A stretch of 64,000 bases of DNA, taken from Euwallacea fornicatus (taxonomy: Eukaryota > Arthropoda > Insecta > Coleoptera > Curculionidae). The translations under genes and the position numbers were made by a program. Location of the stretch: contig NW_027096043.1 of the NCBI RefSeq assembly GCF_040115645.1, positions 1 to 64,000 on the forward strand, written 5' to 3'. Of this stretch, positions 43,101 to 56,640 are shown piece by piece. Each line of letters begins with the position of its first letter. The first letter of the stretch is position 1. The notes below the pieces were generated by a model. That model was not told where the DNA came from, did no database searches, and saw nothing but the letters and a program-made list of their open reading frames with translations.

Positions 43101-46100
43101 TTCAAACACACAAGTTTTGTGACTTTTCGGAATTTGTAGCTCGATAACTTCGGGAAATGAACTCCAAAGTTCGTCAACGATGACTCATATTAATTCTGTG
43201 AACGAGATCTTCAACATGACACAACACATCATGATTGTCTCGTTTTGAGTTTCCAAGATAAATAGTATTTTATGTGTTCAAACACACAAGTTTTGTGACT
43301 TTTCGGAATTTGTAGCTCGATAACTTCGGGAAATGAACTCCAAAGTTCGTCAACGATGACTCATATTAATTCTGTAGACGAGATCTTCAACATGACACAA
43401 CACATCATGATTGTTTCGTGTTGAGTTTCCAAGATAAATAGTATTTTATGTGCTCAAACACACAAGTTAAGGGACTTTTCAGGATTTGTAGCTCGATAAC
43501 TTCGACAAATGAACTCCAAAGTTCTTCAACGATGACTCATATTAATCAGGTGGTCGAGATCTTCATCATGACACACCACATCATGATTGTTTCGTGTTGA
43601 GTTTCCAAGATAAATAGTATTTTATGTGCTCAAACACACAAGTTTTGTGACTTTTCGGAATTTGTAGCTCGATAACTTCGGGAAATGAACTCCAAAGTTC
43701 GCCAACGATGACTCATATTAATTCTGTGGACGAGATCTTCAACATGACACAACACATCATGATTGTCTCGTTTTGAGTTTCCAAGATAAATAGTATTTTA
43801 TGTGCTCAAACACACAAGTTAAGAGACTTTTCAGGATTTGTAGCTCGATAACTTCGGCAAATGAACTCCAAAGTTCTTCAACGATGACTCATATTAATCA
43901 GGTGGACGAGATCATCAACATGACACAACACATCATGATTGTTTCGTGTTGAGTTTCCAAGATAAATAGTATTTTATGTGCTCAAACACACAAGTTTTGT
44001 GACTTTTCAGGATTTGTAGCTCGATAACTTCGACAAATGAACTCCAAAGTTCTTCAACGATGACTCATATTAATCAGGTGGACGAGAACTTCAACTTGGC
44101 ACAACACATCATGATTGTATCTTGTTGAGCTTCAAAGATAAATAGTATTTTACGTGCTCAAACACACAAGTTTTGTGACTTTTCGGAATTTGTAGCTCGA
44201 TAACTTCGGCAAATGAACTCCAAAGTTCTTCAACGATGACTCATATTAATTCTGTAGACGAGATCTTCAACATGACACAACACATCATGATTGTTTCGTG
44301 TTGAGTTTCCAAGATAAATAGTATTTTATGTGCTCAAACACACAAGTTTTGTGACTTTTCAGGATTTGTAGCTCGATAACTTCGACAAATGAACTCCAAA
44401 GTTCTTCAACGATGACTCATATTAATCAGGTGGACGAGAACTTCAACTTGGCACAACACATCATGATTGTATCTTGTTGAGCTTCAAAGATAAATAGTAT
44501 TTTACGTGCTCAAACACACAAGTTTTGTGACTTTTCGGAATTTGTAGCTCGATAACTTCGGCAAATGAACTCCAAAGTTCTTCAACGATGACTCATATTA
44601 ATTCTGTAGACGAGATCTTCAACATGACACAACACATCATGATTGTTTCGTGTTGAGTTTCCAAGATAAATAGTATTTTATGTGCTCAAACACACAAGTT
44701 AAGGGACTTTTCAGGATTTGTAGCTCGATAACTTCGACAAATGAACTCCAAAGTTCTTCAACGATGACTCATATTAATTCTGTGGACGAGATCTTCAACA
44801 TAACACAACGCATCATGATTGTTTCGTGTTGAGTTTCCAAGATAAATAGTATTTTATGTGCTCAAACACACAAGTTTTGTGACTTTTCGGAATTTGTGGC
44901 TCGATAACTTCGGGAAATGAATTCCAAAGTTCTTCAACGATGACTCATATTAATCAGGTGGACGAGATCTTCAACATGACACAACACATCATGATTGTTT
45001 TGTGTTGAGTTTCCAAGATAAATAGTATTTTATGTGCTCAAACACACAAGTTAAGGGACTTTTCAGGATTTGTAGCTCGATAACTTCGACAAATGAACTC
45101 CAAAGTTCTTCAACGATGACTCATATTAATTCTGTGGACGAGATCTTCAACATGACACAACACATCGTGATTGCTTCGTGTTGAGTTTCCAAGATAAATA
45201 GTATTTTATGTGCTCAAACACACAAGTTTTGTGACTTTTCGGAATTTGTAGCTCGATAACTTCGGGAAATGAACTCCAAAGTTCGTCAACGATGACTCAT
45301 ATTAATTCTGTGGACGAGATCTTCAACATGACACAACACATCATGATTGTCTCGTTTTGAGTTTCCAAGATAAATAGTATTTTATGTGTTCAAACACACA
45401 AGTTTTGTGACTTTTCGGAATTTGTAGCTCGATAACTTCGGGAAATGAACTCCAAAGTTCGCCAACGATGACTCATATTAATTCTGTGGACGAGATCTTC
45501 AACATGACACAACACATCATGATTGTCTCGTTTTGAGTTTCCAAGATAAATAGTATTTTATGTGCTCAAACACACAAGTTAAGAGACTTTTCAGGATTTG
45601 TAGCTCGATAACTTCGGCAAATGAACTCCAAAGTTCTTCAACGATGACTCATATTAATCAGGTGGACGAGATCATCAACATGACACAACACATCATGATT
45701 GTTTCGTGTTGAGTTTCCAAGATAAATAGTATTTTATGTGCTCAAACACACAAGTTTTGTGACTTTTCAGGATTTGTAGCTCGATAACTTCGACAAATGA
45801 ACTCCAAAGTTCTTCAACGATGACTCATATTAATTCTGTGGACGAGATCTTCAACATAACACAACGCATCATGATTGTTTCGTGTTGAGTTTCCAAGATA
45901 AATAGTATTTTATGTGCTCAAACACACAAGTTTTGTGACTTTTCGGAATTTGTGGCTCGATAACTTCGGGAAATGAATTCCAAAGTTCTTCAACGATGAC
46001 TCATATTAATCAGGTGGACGAGATCTTCAACATGACACAACACATCATGATTGTTTTGTGTTGAGTTTCCAAGATAAATAGTATTTTATGTGCTCAAACA

Positions 46101-49082
46101 CACAAGTTAAGGGACTTTTCAGGATTTGTAGCTCGATAACTTCGACAAATGAACTCCAAAGTTCTTCAACGATGACTCATATTAATTCTGTGGACGAGAT
46201 CTTCAACATGACACAACACATCGTGATTGCTTCGTGTTGAGTTTCCAAGATAAATAGTATTTTATGTGCTCAAACACACAAGTTTTGTGACTTTTCGGAA
46301 TTTGTAGCTCGATAACTTCGGGAAATGAACTCCAAAGTTCGTCAACGATGACTCATATTAATTCTGTGGACGAGATCTTCAACATGACACAACACATCAT
46401 GATTGTCTCGTTTTGAGTTTCCAAGATAAATAGTATTTTATGTGTTCAAACACACAAGTTTTGTGACTTTTCGGAATTTGTAGCTCGATAACTTCGGGAA
46501 ATGAACTCCAAAGTTCGCCAACGATGACTCATATTAATTCTGTGGACGAGATCTTCAACATGACACAACACATCATGATTGTCTCGTTTTGAGTTTCCAA
46601 GATAAATAGTATTTTATGTGTTCAAACACACAAGTTTTGTGACTTTTCGGAATTTGTAGCTCGATAACTTCGGGAAATGAACTCCAAAGTTCGTCAACGA
46701 TGACTCATATTAATTCTGTGAACGAGATCTTCAACATGACACAACACATCATGATTGTCTCGTTTTGAGTTTCCAAGATAAATAGTATTTTATGTGTTCA
46801 AACACACAAGTTTTGTGACTTTTCGGAATTTGTAGCTCGATAACTTCGGGAAATGAACTCCAAAGTTCGTCAACGATGACTCATATTAATTCTGTAGACG
46901 AGATCTTCAACATGACACAACACATCATGATTGTTTCGTGTTGAGTTTCCAAGATAAATAGTATTTTATGTGCTCAAACACACAAGTTAAGGGACTTTTC
47001 AGGATTTGTAGCTCGATAACTTCGACAAATGAACTCCAAAGTTCTTCAACGATGACTCATATTAATCAGGTGGTCGAGATCTTCATCATGACACACCACA
47101 TCATGATTGTTTCGTGTTGAGTTTCCAAGATAAATAGTATTTTATGTGCTCAAACACACAAGTTTTGTGACTTTTCGGAATTTGTAGCTCGATAACTTCG
47201 GGAAATGAACTCCAAAGTTCGCCAACGATGACTCATATTAATTCTGTGGACGAGATCTTCAACATGACACAACACATCATGATTGTCTCGTTTTGAGTTT
47301 CCAAGATAAATAGTATTTTATGTGCTCAAACACACAAGTTAAGAGACTTTTCAGGATTTGTAGCTCGATAACTTCGGCAAATGAACTCCAAAGTTCTTCA
47401 ACGATGACTCATATTAATCAGGTGGACGAGATCATCAACATGACACAACACATCATGATTGTTTCGTGTTGAGTTTCCAAGATAAATAGTATTTTATGTG
47501 CTCAAACACACAAGTTTTGTGACTTTTCAGGATTTGTAGCTCGATAACTTCGACAAATGAACTCCAAAGTTCTTCAACGATGACTCATATTAATCAGGTG
47601 GACGAGAACTTCAACTTGGCACAACACATCATGATTGTATCTTGTTGAGCTTCAAAGATAAATAGTATTTTACGTGCTCAAACACACAAGTTTTGTGACT
47701 TTTCGGAATTTGTAGCTCGATAACTTCGGCAAATGAACTCCAAAGTTCTTCAACGATGACTCATATTAATTCTGTAGACGAGATCTTCAACATGACACAA
47801 CACATCATGATTGTTTCGTGTTGAGTTTCCAAGATAAATAGTATTTTATGTGCTCAAACACACAAGTTTTGTGACTTTTCAGGATTTGTAGCTCGATAAC
47901 TTCGACAAATGAACTCCAAAGTTCTTCAACGATGACTCATATTAATCAGGTGGACGAGAACTTCAACTTGGCACAACACATCATGATTGTATCTTGTTGA
48001 GCTTCAAAGATAAATAGTATTTTACGTGCTCAAACACACAAGTTTTGTGACTTTTCGGAATTTGTAGCTCGATAACTTCGGCAAATGAACTCCAAAGTTC
48101 TTCAACGATGACTCATATTAATTCTGTAGACGAGATCTTCAACATGACACAACACATCATGATTGTTTCGTGTTGAGTTTCCAAGATAAATAGTATTTTA
48201 TGTGCTCAAACACACAAGTTAAGGGACTTTTCAGGATTTGTAGCTCGATAACTTCGACAAATGAACTCCAAAGTTCTTCAACGATGACTCATATTAATTC
48301 TGTGGACGAGATCTTCAACATAACACAACGCATCATGATTGTTTCGTGTTGAGTTTCCAAGATAAATAGTATTTTATGTGCTCAAACACACAAGTTTTGT
48401 GACTTTTCGGAATTTGTGGCTCGATAACTTCGGGAAATGAATTCCAAAGTTCTTCAACGATGACTCATATTAATCAGGTGGACGAGATCTTCAACATGAC
48501 ACAACACATCATGATTGTTTTGTGTTGAGTTTCCAAGATAAATAGTATTTTATGTGCTCAAACACACAAGTTAAGGGACTTTTCAGGATTTGTAGCTCGA
48601 TAACTTCGACAAATGAACTCCAAAGTTCTTCAACGATGACTCATATTAATTCTGTGGACGAGATCTTCAACATGACACAACACATCGTGATTGCTTCGTG
48701 TTGAGTTTCCAAGATAAATAGTATTTTATGTGCTCAAACACACAAGTTTTGTGACTTTTCGGAATTTGTAGCTCGATAACTTCGGGAAATGAACTCCAAA
48801 GTTCGTCAACGATGACTCATATTAATTCTGTGGACGAGATCTTCAACATGACACAACACATCATGATTGTCTCGTTTTGAGTTTCCAAGATAAATAGTAT
48901 TTTATGTGTTCAAACACACAAGTTTTGTGACTTTTCGGAATTTGTAGCTCGATAACTTCGGGAAATGAACTCCAAAGTTCGCCAACGATGACTCATATTA
49001 ATTCTGTGGACGAGATCTTCAACATGACACAACACATCATGATTGTCTCGTTTTGAGTTTCCAAGATAAATAGTATTTTATG
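39579..49082. repeat. Higher-order repeat array of 10-monomer (1,760 bp) units
   Basis: Rare markers ATTGTTTTGTG (40,770, 42,530, 44,994, 46,050, 48,514) and GTTCGCCAACG (41,237, 42,997, 43,701, 45,461, 46,517, 47,221, 48,981) define the units. Full 10-mers lie at 39,579-41,338, 41,339-43,098, 43,803-45,562 and 47,323-49,082. A 4-monomer insert (704 bp) sits at 43,099-43,802 and again at 46,619-47,322. A 6-monomer deletion derivative lies at 45,563-46,618; its second monomer joins the start of unit monomer 2 to the end of unit monomer 6. No 175-bp monomer is present, so spacing is exactly 176. The pattern combines into a 3,520-bp, 20-monomer super-unit. Confidence 0.92.
42241..45564. repeat. 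Left copy of an apparently identical 3.3-kb satellite block
   Basis: I compared this stretch with the sequence 3,520 bp to the right in sampled lines across its length and saw no difference over about 3,324 bp. The match begins just after AAGTTAAGG at 42,240, which faces AAGTTTTGT at 45,760. It stops at TGCTC against TGTTC (45,565/49,085). Neighbouring monomers elsewhere differ at several sites each, so identity over 19 monomers means a very recent duplication, ongoing homogenisation, or an assembly artefact. Confidence 0.85.
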
Positions 49083-49084
49083 TG
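45761..49084. repeat. Right copy of the apparently identical 3.3-kb satellite block
   Basis: This is the partner of 42,241-45,564 at an offset of 20 monomers. It contains the truncated 6-mer, the second 4-mer insert and the last full 10-mer of the higher-order array. Right of it the array returns to other monomer orders. Confidence 0.85.
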
Positions 49085-51719
49085 TTCAAACACACAAGTT
49101 TTGTGACTTTTCGGAATTTGTAGCTCGATAACTTCGGGAAATGAACTCCAAAGTTCGTCAACGATGACTCATATTAATTCTGTGAACGAGATCTTCAACA
49201 TGACACAACACATCATGATTGTTTCGTGTTGAGTTTCCAAGATAAATAGTATTTTATGTGCTCAAACACACAAGTTAAGGGACTTTTCAGGATTTGTAGC
49301 TCGATAACTTCGACAAATGAACTCCAAAGTTCTTCAACGATGACTCATATTAATTCTGTGGACGAGATCTTCAACATAACACAACGCATCATGATTGTTT
49401 CGTGTTGAGTTTCCAAGATAAATAGTATTTTATGTGCTCAAACACACAAGTTTTGTGACTTTTCGGAATTTGTAGCTCGATAACTTCGGGAAATGAACTC
49501 CAAAGTTCGTCAACGATGACTCATATTAATTCTGTGGACGAGATCTTCAACATGACACAACACATCATGATTGTCTCGTTTTGAGTTTCCAAGATAAATA
49601 GTATTTTATGTGTTCAAACACACAAGTTTTGTGACTTTTCGGAATTTGTAGCTCGATAACTTCGGGAAATGAACTCCAAAGTTCGCCAACGATGACTCAT
49701 ATTAATTCTGTGGACGAGATCTTCAACATGACACAACACATCATGATTGTCTCGTTTTGAGTTTCCAAGATAAATAGTATTTTATGTGTTCAAACACACA
49801 AGTTTTGTGACTTTTCGGAATTTGTAGCTCGATAACTTCGGGAAATGAACTCCAAAGTTCGTCAACGATGACTCATATTAATTCTGTGAACGAGATCTTC
49901 AACATGACACAACACATCATGATTGTCTCGTTTTGAGTTTCCAAGATAAATAGTATTTTATGTGTTCAAACACACAAGTTTTGTGACTTTTCGGAATTTG
50001 TAGCTCGATAACTTCGGGAAATGAACTCCAAAGTTCGTCAACGATGACTCATATTAATTCTGTGGACGAGATCTTCAACATGACACAACACATCGTGATT
50101 GTCTCGTTTTGAGTTTCCAAGATAAATAGTATTTTATGTGTTCAAACACACAAGTTTTGTGACTTGTCGGAATTTGTAGCTCGATAACTTCGGGAAATGA
50201 ACTCCAAAGTTCTTCAACGATGACTCATATTAATTCTGTGAACGAGATCTTCAACATGACACAACACATCGTGATTGTCTCGTTTTGAGTTTCCAAGATA
50301 AATAGTATTTTATGTGTTCAAACACACAAGTTTTGTGACTTTTCGGAATTTGTAGCTCGATAACTTCGACAAATGAACTCCAAAGTTCTTCAACGGTGAC
50401 TCATATTAATCAGGTGGACGAGATCTTCAACATGACACAACACATCATGATTGTTTCGTGTTGAGTTTCCAAGATAAATAGTATTTTATGTGCTCAAACA
50501 CACAAGTTAAGAGACTTTTCAGGATTTGTAGCTCGATAACTTCGGCAAATGAACTCCAAAGTTCTTCAACGATGACTCATATTAATTCTGTGGACGAGAT
50601 CTTCAACATAACACAACGCATCATGATTGTTTCGTGTTGAGTTTCCAAGATAAATAGTATTTTATGTGCTCAAACACACAAGTTAAGGGACTTTTCAGGA
50701 TTTGTAGATCGATAACTTCGACAAATGAACTCCAAAGTTCTTCAACGATGACTCATATTAATTCTGTGGACGAGATCTTCAACATAACACAACGCATCAT
50801 GATTGTTTCGTGTTGAGTTTCCAAGATAAATAGTATTTTATGTGCTCAAACACACAAGTTTTGTGACTTTTCGGAATTTGTGGCTCGATAACTTCGGGAA
50901 ATGAATTCCAAAGTTCTTCAACGATGACTCATATTAATCAGGTGGACGAGATCTTCAACATGACACAACACATCATGATTGTTTCGTGTTGAGTTTCCAA
51001 GATAAATAGTATTTTATGTGCTCAAACACACAAGTTAAGGGACTTTTCAGGATTTGTAGCTCGATAACTTCGACAAATGAACTCCAAAGTTCTTCAACGA
51101 TGACTCATATTAATTCTGTGGACGAGATCTTCAACATGACACAACACATCATGATTGTCTCGTTTTGAGTTTCCAAGATAAATAGTATTTTATGTGCTCA
51201 AACACACAAGTTTTGTGACATTTCAGGTTTGGAGCTCGATAACTTCGGCAAATGAACTCCAAAGTTCTTCAACGATGACTCATATTAATTCTGTGGACGA
51301 GATCTTCATCATGACACAACACATCATGATTGTTTCGTGTTGAGTTTCCAAGATAAATAGTATTTTATGTGCTCAAACACACAACTTAAGAGACTTTTCA
51401 GGATTTGTAGCTCGATAACTTCGGCAAATGAACTCCAAAGTTCTTCAACGATGACTCATATTAATTCTGTGGACGAGATCTTCAACATGACACAACACAT
51501 CATGATTGTATCTTGTTAAGTTTCCAAGATAAATAGTATTTTATGTGCTCAAACACACAAGTTAAGGGACTTTTCAGGATTTGTAGCTCGATAACTTCGG
51601 CAAATTAACTCCAAAGTTCTTCAACGATGACTCATATTAATCAGATGGACGAGACCTTCAACATGACACAACGCATCATGATTGTTTCGTATTGAGTTTC
51701 CAAGATAAATAGTATTTTA

Positions 51720-54700
51720 TGTGCTCAAACACACAAGTTAAGGGACTTTTCAGGATTTGTAGCTCGATACCTTCGGCAAATTAACTCCAAAGTTCTTCAA
51801 CGATGACTCATATTAATCAGATGGACGAGACCTTCAACATGACACAACGCATCATGATTGTTTCGTATTGAGTTTCCAAGATAAATAGTATTTTATGTGC
51901 TCAAACACACAAGTTAAGGGACTTTTCAGGTTTTGTAGCTCGATAACTTCGACAAATGAACTCCAAAGTTCGTCAACGATGACTCATATTCATTCTGTGG
52001 ACGAGATCTTCAACATGACACAACACATCATGATTGTCTCGTTTTGAGTTTCCAAGATAAACAGTATTTTATGTGCTCAAACACACAAGTTTTGTGACTT
52101 TTCAGGTTTTGTAGCTCGATAACTTCGGCAAATGAACTCCAAAGTTCTTCAACGATGACTCATATTAATCAGATGGACGAGACCTTCAACATGACACAAC
52201 GCATCATGATTGTTTCGTGTTGAGTTTCCAAGATAAATAGTATTTTATGTGCTCAAACACACAAGTTAAGGGACTTTTCAGGATTTGTAGATCGATAACT
52301 TCGACAAATGAACTCCAAAGTTCTTCAACGATGACTCATATTAATTCTGTGGACGAGATCTTCAACATAACACAACGCATCATGATTGTTTCGTGTTGAG
52401 TTTCCAAGATAAATAGTATTTTATGTGCTCAAACACACAAGTTTTGTGACTTTTCGGAATTTGTGGCTCGATAACTTCGGGAAATGAATTCCAAAGTTCT
52501 TCAACGATGACTCATATTAATCAGATGGACGAGACCTTCAACATGACACAACGCATCATGATTGTCTCGTGTTGAGTTTCCAAGATAAATAGTATTTTAT
52601 GTGCTCAAACACACAAGTTTTGTGACATTTCAGGTTTGGAGCTCGATAACTTCGGCAAATGAACTCCAAAGTTCTTCAACGATGACTCATATTAATCAGG
52701 TGGACGAGATCTTCAACATGACACAACACATCATGATTGTTTCGTGTTGAGTTTCCAAGATAAATAGTATTTTATGTGCTCAAACACACAAGTTAAGGAA
52801 CTTTTCAGGATTTGTAGCTCGATAACTTCGACAAATGAACTCCAAAGTTCTTCAACGATGACTCACATTAATCAGGTGGACGAGATCTTCGACATAACAC
52901 AACACATCAAGATTGTCTCGTTTTGAGTTTCCAAGATAAATAGTATTTTATGTGCTCAAACACACAAGTTTTGTGACATTTCAGGTTTGGAGCTCGATAA
53001 CTTCGGCAAATGAACTCCAAAGTTCTTCAACGGTGACTCATATTAATCAGGTGGACGAGAACTTCAACTTGGCACAACACATCATGATTGTATCTTGTTG
53101 AGCTTCAAAGATAAATAGTATTTTACGTGCTCAAACACACAAGTTTTGTGACTTTTCGGAATTTGTAGCTCGATAACTTCGGCAAATGAACTCCAAAGTT
53201 CTTCAACGATGACTCATATTAATTCTGTAGACGAGATCTTCAACATGACACAACACATCATGATTGTTTCGTGTTGAGTTTCCAAGATAAATAGTATTTT
53301 ATGTGCTCAAACACACAAGTTAAGGGACTTTTCAGGATTTGTAGCTCGATAACTTCGACAAATGAACTCCAAAGTTCTTCAACGATGACTCATATTAATC
53401 AGGTGGTCGAGATCTTCATCATGACACACCACATCATGATTGTTTCGTGTTGAGTTTCCAAGATAAATAGTATTTTATGTGCTCAAACACACAAGTTTTG
53501 TGACTTTTCGGAATTTGTAGCTCGATAACTTCGACAAATGAACTCCAAAGTTCTTCAACGATGACTCATATTAATCAGGTGGTCGAGATCTTCATCATGA
53601 CACACCACATCATGATTGTTTCGTGTTGAGTTTCCAAGATAAATAGTATTTTATGTGCTCAAACACACAAGTTTTGTGACATTTCAGGTTTGGAGCTCGA
53701 TAACTTCGGCAAATGAACTCCAAAGTTCTTCAACGGTGACTCATATTAATCAGGTGGACGAGATCTTCATCATGACACAACACATCATGATTGTTTCGTG
53801 TTGAGTTTCCAAGATAAATAGTATTTTATGTGCTCAAACACACAAGTTTTGTGACATTTCAGGTTTGGAGCTCGATAACTTCGGCAAATGAACTCCAAAG
53901 TTCTTCAACGATGACTCATATTAATTCTGTGGACGAGATCTTCATCATGACACAACACATCATGATTGTTTCGTGTTGAGTTTCCAAGATAAATAGTATT
54001 TTATGTGCTCAAACACACAAGTTAAGAGACTTTTCAGGATTTGTAGCTCGATAACTTCGGCAAATGAACTCCAAAGTTCTTCAACGATGACTCATATTAA
54101 TTCTGTGGACGAGATCTTCAACATAACACAACGCATCATGATTGTTTCGTGTTGAGTTTCCAAGATAAATAGTATTTTATGTGCTCAAACACACAAGTTT
54201 TGTGACTTCGGAATTTGTGGCTCGATAACTTCGGGAAATGAATTCCAAAGTTCTTCAACGATGACTCATATTAATCAGGTGGACGAGATCTTCAACATGA
54301 CACAACACATCATGATTGTTTCGTGTTGAGTTTCCAAGATAAATAGTATTTTATGTGCTCAAACACACAACTTAAGAGACTTTTCAGGATTTGTAGTTCG
54401 ATAACTTCGGCAAATGAACTCCAAAGTTCTTCAACGATGACTCATATTAATTCTGTGGACGAGATCTTCAACATAACACAACGCATCATGATTGTTTCGT
54501 GTTGAGTTTCCAAGATAAATAGTATTTTATGTGCTCAAACACACAAGTTAAGGGACTTTTCAGGATTTGTAGATCGATAACTTCGACAAATGAACTCCAA
54601 AGTTCTTCAACGATGACTCATATTAATTCTGTGGACGAGATCTTCAACATAACACAACGCATCATGATTGTTTCGTGTTGAGTTTCCAAGATAAATAGTA

Positions 54701-56440
54701 TTTTATGTGCTCAAACACACAAGTTTTGTGACTTTTCGGAATTTGTGGCTCGATAACTTCGGGAAATGAATTCCAAAGTTCTTCAACGATGACTCATATT
54801 AATCAGGTGGACGACATCTTCAACATGACACAACACATCATGATTGTTTCGTGTTGAGTTTCCAAGATAAATAGTATTTTATGTGCTCAAACACACAAGT
54901 TAAGGGACTTTTCAGGATTTGTAGCTCGATAACTTCGACAAATGAACTCCAAAGTTCTTCAACGATGACTCATATTAATTCTGTGGACGAGATCTTCAAC
55001 ATGACACAACACATCATGATTGTCTCGTTTTGAGTTTCCAAGATAAATAGTATTTTATGTGCTCAAACACACAAGTTTTGTGACATTTCAGGTTTGGAGC
55101 TCGATAACTTCGGCAAATGAACTCCAAAGTTCTTCAACGATGACTCATATTAATTCTGTGGACGAGATCTTCATCATGACACAACACATCATGATTGTTT
55201 CGTGTTGAGTTTCCAAGATAAATAGTATTTTATGTGCTCAAACACACAACTTAAGAGACTTTTCAGGATTTGTAGCTCGATAACTTCGGCAAATGAACTC
55301 CAAAGTTCTTCAACGATGACTCATATTAATTCTGTGGACGAGATCTTCAACATAACACAACGCATCATGATTGTTTCGTGTTGAGTTTCCAAGATAAATA
55401 GTATTTTATGTGCTCAAACACACAAGTTTTGTGACTTTTCAGGATTTGTAGCTCGATAACTTCGACAAATGAACTCCAAAGTTCTTCAACGATGACTCAT
55501 ATTAATCAGGTGGACGAGAACTTCAACTTGGCACAACACATCATGATTGTATCTTGTTGAGCTTCAAAGATAAATAGTATTTTACGTGCTCAAACACACA
55601 AGTTAAGAGACTTTTCAGGATTTGTAGCTCGATAACTTCGGCAAATGAACTCCAAAGTTCTTCAACGATGACTCATATTAATTCTGTGGACGAGATCTTC
55701 AACATAACACAACGCATCATGATTGTTTCGTGTTGAGTTTCCAAGATAAATAGTATTTTATGTGCTCAAACACACAAGTTTTGTGACTTTTCAGGATTTG
55801 TAGCTCGATAACTTCGGCAAATGAACTCCAAAGTTCTTCAACGATGACTCATATTAATCAGGTGGACGAGATCTTCAACATGACAAAACACATCATGATT
55901 GTTTCGTGTTGAGTTTCCAAGATAAATAGTATTTTATGTGCTCAAACACACAAGTTAAGAGACTTTTCAGGATTTGTAGCTCGATAACTTCGGCAAATGA
56001 ACTCCAAAGTTCTTCAACGATGACTCATATTAATCAGGTGGACGAGATCATCAACATGACACAACACATCATGATTGTTTCGTGTTGAGTTTCCAAGATA
56101 AATAGTATTTTATGTGCTCAAACACACAAGTTTTGTGACTTTTCAGGATTTGTAGCTCGATAACTTCGACAAATGAACTCCAAAGTTCTTCAACGATGAC
56201 TCATATTAATCAGGTGGACGAGAACTTCAACTTGGCACAACACATCATGATTGTATCTTGTTGAGCTTCAAAGATAAATAGTATTTTACGTGCTCAAACA
56301 CACAAGTTTTGTGACTTTTCGGAATTTGTAGCTCGATAACTTCGGCAAATGAACTCCAAAGTTCTTCAACGATGACTCATATTAATTCTGTAGACGAGAT
56401 CTTCAACATGACACAACACATCATGATTGTTTCGTGTTGA
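51720..56440. repeat. Left copy of a ~4.7-kb tandem block duplication
   Basis: Starting with the CGATACCTTCGG monomer at 51,720, the marker order recurs from 56,641 at an offset of 4,921 bp (28 x 176 minus 7). Near 52,860 this copy has one monomer (ACTCACATT...ATCAAGATTG) that the right copy lacks, and the offset drops to 4,746. The 2-bp deletion at 54,207, present only here, raises it to 4,748 from there on. Other differences include a replaced monomer near 53,535, which reads CGACAAATG and CACACCAC, against CGGGAAATG and ATCAAGATTG at about 58,280. Confidence 0.87.
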
Positions 56441-56640
56441 GTTTCCAAGATAAATAGTATTTTATGTGCTCAAACACACAAGTTTTGTGACTTTTCGGAA
56501 TTTGTAGCTCGATAACTTCGGGAAATGAACTCCAAAGTTCTTCAACGATGACTCATATTAATTCTGTGGACGAGATCTTCAACATAACACAACGCATCAT
56601 GATTGTTTCGTGTTGAGTTTCCAAGATAAATAGTATTTTA

